From Pseudomonadota bacterium (lineage in GTDB: Bacteria; Pseudomonadota; Alphaproteobacteria; Sphingomonadales; Sphingomonadaceae), in the NCBI GenBank assembly GCA_023417515.1, contig JAEZFL010000133.1:1-62383 (forward strand): DNA of 62,383 bases. Reading direction: 5' to 3'. The notes below the pieces were generated by a model. The model was not told the origin of the DNA. It saw nothing but the letters and a program-made list of their open reading frames with translations, and ran no database searches. This document shows positions 60,630 through 62,383 of the stretch, one piece after another (position 1 is the first letter of the stretch; every line of letters starts with the position of its first letter). A program made the position numbers and the translations under genes.

Positions 60630-60703
60630 TGGATGCCCGACGTGGATTCGAACCACGATTGACGGAGTCAGAGTCCGTAGTCTTACCATTAGACGATCGG
60701 GCA
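60630..60703 (-). tRNA. tRNA-Gln (anticodon CUG)
   Basis: Minus strand: begins TGCCCGATCGTCTAATGG and ends TCGGGCATCCA with CCA encoded. A weak first acceptor pair (T-A) is normal for tRNA-Gln. The anticodon loop CTCTGAC gives CUG (reads CAG). T loop TTCGAAT. Length is 74 nt including CCA. Confidence 0.96.
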
Positions 60704-60851
60704 ATGCGGACGCGCGAAATAGGAGCGGCGGCGGCCCCTGTCAACGCTCGGAAAGCCCTGTGCTTGCCCGAAACGGCCGCCTCGTGTACCACTGACGCCA
60801 AGTCAGCGGTCGGTATTCCCGGCCGCCAAGAGAACAAGAGTAAGTGTCAGG

Positions 60852-61949
60852 ATGGCGCAGCAAGCCGTACCGGCTCCGCAAGCGCCGGGCGGGGGTCCGG
60901 CCGATGCGGCCTTACCGACCACCGCTTCGGTTCCCGAGAGCCTAGCCCCGCTCGCCGGCAACGGCGTCCCACAGCACCGCCGCTTCCCGCGCCACACTTA
61001 TGGCGCGATCGACCTCGGCACCAACAATTGCCGGCTGCTCGTGGCGCGGCCGACCGACGAGGGCTTCACCGTCGTCGACGCCTTCTCGCGAGTCGTCCGT
61101 CTCGGCGAAGGGCTCGCCACGTCGGGCAGGATCAGCCAGGACGCGATGGACCGCGCCGTCGCCGCCCTCTCGGTCTGCTCCGACAAGCTCCGCCGCCGCC
61201 GGGTCAGCCTCGCCCGCTCGGTGGCGACCGAGGCCTGCCGCCGCGCCGTCAACGGCCGCCATTTCGTCGAGCGGGTCCGGCAGGAGACCGGAATCGTGCT
61301 CGAGATCATCTCGCCCGAGGAGGAAGCGCGGCTGGCCATGCTCGGCTGCCACCGGCTGCTCGAGCCTGGCGACGGCCCGGCCCTGATCTTCGACATCGGC
61401 GGCGGCTCGACGGAATTGGTGCTGATCGACACCGACGGTGACGCCCCGCGCATCCGCTGCTGGTGGAGCGCGCCCTGGGGCGTCGTGTCACTGACCGAGA
61501 GCGAAGGCACGGCTTTCAACAATCGTGAGGAAAGGCTGGCCGGTTACAGCCGCATGCGCGAACGCGTCCGTCACGCCTTCAGCCGTTTCCAAGCGCTGCT
61601 GCCGAAGAATCGCAAGGACATCCGGCTGATGGGCACGAGCGGGACGGTGACGACGTTGGCGAGCGTCTATCTCGCGCTGCCGGCCTATGACCGCAAGGCG
61701 GTGGACGGGCTGATGGTGCCGGCCCACGCGATGCGCGAAATCGGTGCCATGCTGTCGGCGGCGAGCCATGACGAGCGCGCGCAATTTCCCTGCATCGGCC
61801 ATGATCGCGCCAATCTGGTCGTCGCGGGCTGCGCGATTCTGGAAGCGATCATGGACATCTGGCCGGCGGAAACGCTCGGCATCGCCGACCGCGGCATTCG
61901 CGAGGGCATCTTGCGCTCGCTGATGGCGCGCGACGGCTATCGCATCTGA
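60852..61949 (+). CDS. ppx: Exopolyphosphatase / pppGpp phosphohydrolase family (Ppx/GppA)
   Basis: A 365-residue ASKHA-fold phosphatase. After a 48-residue disordered Pro/Ala-rich N-terminus, phosphate motif 1 is YGAIDLGTNNCRLLV (about 50-64); the central LARSVATEACRRAVNG and catalytic-Glu region EIISPEEEARLAMLG follow, then phosphate motif 2 LIFDIGGGSTELVLI (about 178-192) and GTSGTVTTLAS. Length is that of the short GppA/Ppx class without a C-terminal HD domain. It degrades polyphosphate or pppGpp. ATG start. The rlmE gene begins 6 bp after the stop. Confidence 0.93.
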   Translation: MAQQAVPAPQAPGGGPADAALPTTASVPESLAPLAGNGVPQHRRFPRHTYGAIDLGTNNCRLLVARPTDEGFTVVDAFSRVVRLGEGLATSGRISQDAMDRAVAALSVCSDKLRRRRVSLARSVATEACRRAVNGRHFVERVRQETGIVLEIISPEEEARLAMLGCHRLLEPGDGPALIFDIGGGSTELVLIDTDGDAPRIRCWWSAPWGVVSLTESEGTAFNNREERLAGYSRMRERVRHAFSRFQALLPKNRKDIRLMGTSGTVTTLASVYLALPAYDRKAVDGLMVPAHAMREIGAMLSAASHDERAQFPCIGHDRANLVVAGCAILEAIMDIWPAETLGIADRGIREGILRSLMARDGYRI

Positions 61950-61955
61950 CCCGCC

Positions 61956-62383
61956 ATGGCTGAACGCATCCGCACCGCCAAAGGCCGCAAGGTCAGCTCG
62001 ACCAAGTGGATCGAGCGGCAGCTGTCCGACCCCTACGTCAAGAAGGCGAAGGCGGAGGGCTATCGCTCGCGCGCCGCCTATAAATTGATCGAGCTCGACG
62101 AGCGTTTCAAATTGCTCGGTGGGGTGAAGCGGGTGATCGACCTCGGCATCGCCCCCGGCGGCTGGACCCAGGTCGTGCGCAAGCGCGCGCCGAACGCCGT
62201 GGTGGTCGGGATCGACTTCCTGCCCACCGATCCGATCGAGGGCGCCACCATCCTGCACCTGGACTTCATGGACGACAGCGCGCCGGGCCTGCTGAAGGAA
62301 GCGCTCGGCGGCCAGGCCGACATCGTGCTCAGCGACATGGCCGCGAACACCGTCGGCCATCCGCAGACCGACCATCTGCGCAC
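61956..62383 (+). CDS. rlmE: 23S rRNA (uridine-2552-2'-O)-methyltransferase RlmE (FtsJ), truncated by window end
   Basis: The first 142 residues of an FtsJ-type methyltransferase; the gene continues past the window. The N-terminus SSTKWIERQLSDPYVKKAKAEGYRSRAAYKLIELDERF carries the conserved catalytic Lys of the K-D-K-E set, followed by the SAM loop VIDLGIAPGGWTQVV and VLSDMAANTVG with the catalytic Asp. It modifies U2552 in the 23S A loop late in large-subunit assembly. ATG 61956, closely linked to ppx, so probably co-transcribed. Confidence 0.95.
   Translation, partial: MAERIRTAKGRKVSSTKWIERQLSDPYVKKAKAEGYRSRAAYKLIELDERFKLLGGVKRVIDLGIAPGGWTQVVRKRAPNAVVVGIDFLPTDPIEGATILHLDFMDDSAPGLLKEALGGQADIVLSDMAANTVGHPQTDHLR

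Noticed and set aside
60498..60662. A 54-residue Cys-rich small frame overlapping the end of the VOC gene (ATG inside its stop region)
   Set aside because: The overlap style resembles a coupled gene, but the frame ends inside tRNA-Gln, has no clear ribosome-binding site of its own and its second half is Arg-rich noise.

Overview
This 62.4 kb window is dense, GC-rich chromosomal DNA from an alphaproteobacterium, most likely a sphingomonad (order Sphingomonadales). The evidence is gene content and style: many GTG/TTG starts, 1-4 bp ATGA-type overlaps, a glutamate-cysteine ligase of the alphaproteobacterial/plant type, DUF3297 and PilZ proteins, a ppx-rlmE pair, and an FA2H-like hydroxylase beside a GNAT-like acyltransferase. 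The last pair fits the 2-hydroxyacyl sphingolipids of this group. I see no insertion sequence, prophage, CRISPR array, rRNA operon or replication origin. There are three tRNA genes (Gly-UCC, Tyr-GUA, Gln-CUG) and about ten palindromic REP-like intergenic elements in five families.

Layout. 0-5.6 kb is an envelope-lipid neighbourhood: a diacylglycerol-kinase-like protein with a degenerate nucleotide loop, lptF-lptG, the hydroxylase and the acyltransferase. 5.7-20.3 kb is mostly housekeeping: exonuclease III, msrA, GDPD phosphodiesterase, tsaC-thrC, a long-chain-type acyl-CoA dehydrogenase, a GGDEF-EAL protein, DUF72, gshA, a secreted PPC-domain protein, a polytopic ICMT-like methyltransferase and a tandem PilZ protein. 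21.1-28.1 kb is a six-gene, end-to-start overlapping catabolic operon. It encodes a fused flavin monooxygenase/ene-reductase, SDR, enoyl-CoA hydratase, acyl-CoA dehydrogenase, RidA and an aryl-CoA ligase, and looks like an aerobic CoA-thioester route for anthranilate or a related aromatic acid.

28.3-30.1 kb holds nnrS and a divergent unknown membrane protein around an FNR-like box. 30.3-34.7 kb is a complete type I secretion system (TolC, ABC transporter, HlyD-type adaptor) without an adjacent substrate. 35-46.5 kb contains an M28 peptidase, rlmB, ferredoxin, AlkA-type glycosylase, a three-gene cluster (DUF6065/pseudo-JmjC protein, OmpA-like protein, prolyl-hydroxylase-like enzyme), azoR with a divergent LysR regulator, and a DUF885 lipoprotein. 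46.6-50.4 kb has an Arg/Ser/Asp-rich lipoprotein, a PAS-DHp protein lacking an ATPase domain divergent from an HD-GYP phosphodiesterase, and an O-methyltransferase. 50.4-53.2 kb encodes a cyanide-insensitive-type bd oxidase (cydA, cydB, tiny CydX-like subunit). 53.6-58.2 kb is a 1530-residue RTX/VCBS/beta-helix protein, the best candidate substrate of the type I system. 58.3-62.4 kb has a small membrane protein, glutaminase, soxR with a textbook operator/promoter facing a glyoxalase-fold gene, tRNA-Gln, ppx and a truncated rlmE.

Links between regions: three c-di-GMP proteins (GGDEF-EAL, tandem PilZ, HD-GYP) sit in the same window as a type I secretion system and a large adhesin-like protein. 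Two FNR-like boxes lie next to oxygen/NO-related genes (cydABX and nnrS). All functional assignments come from reading motifs by eye; no database search was run.
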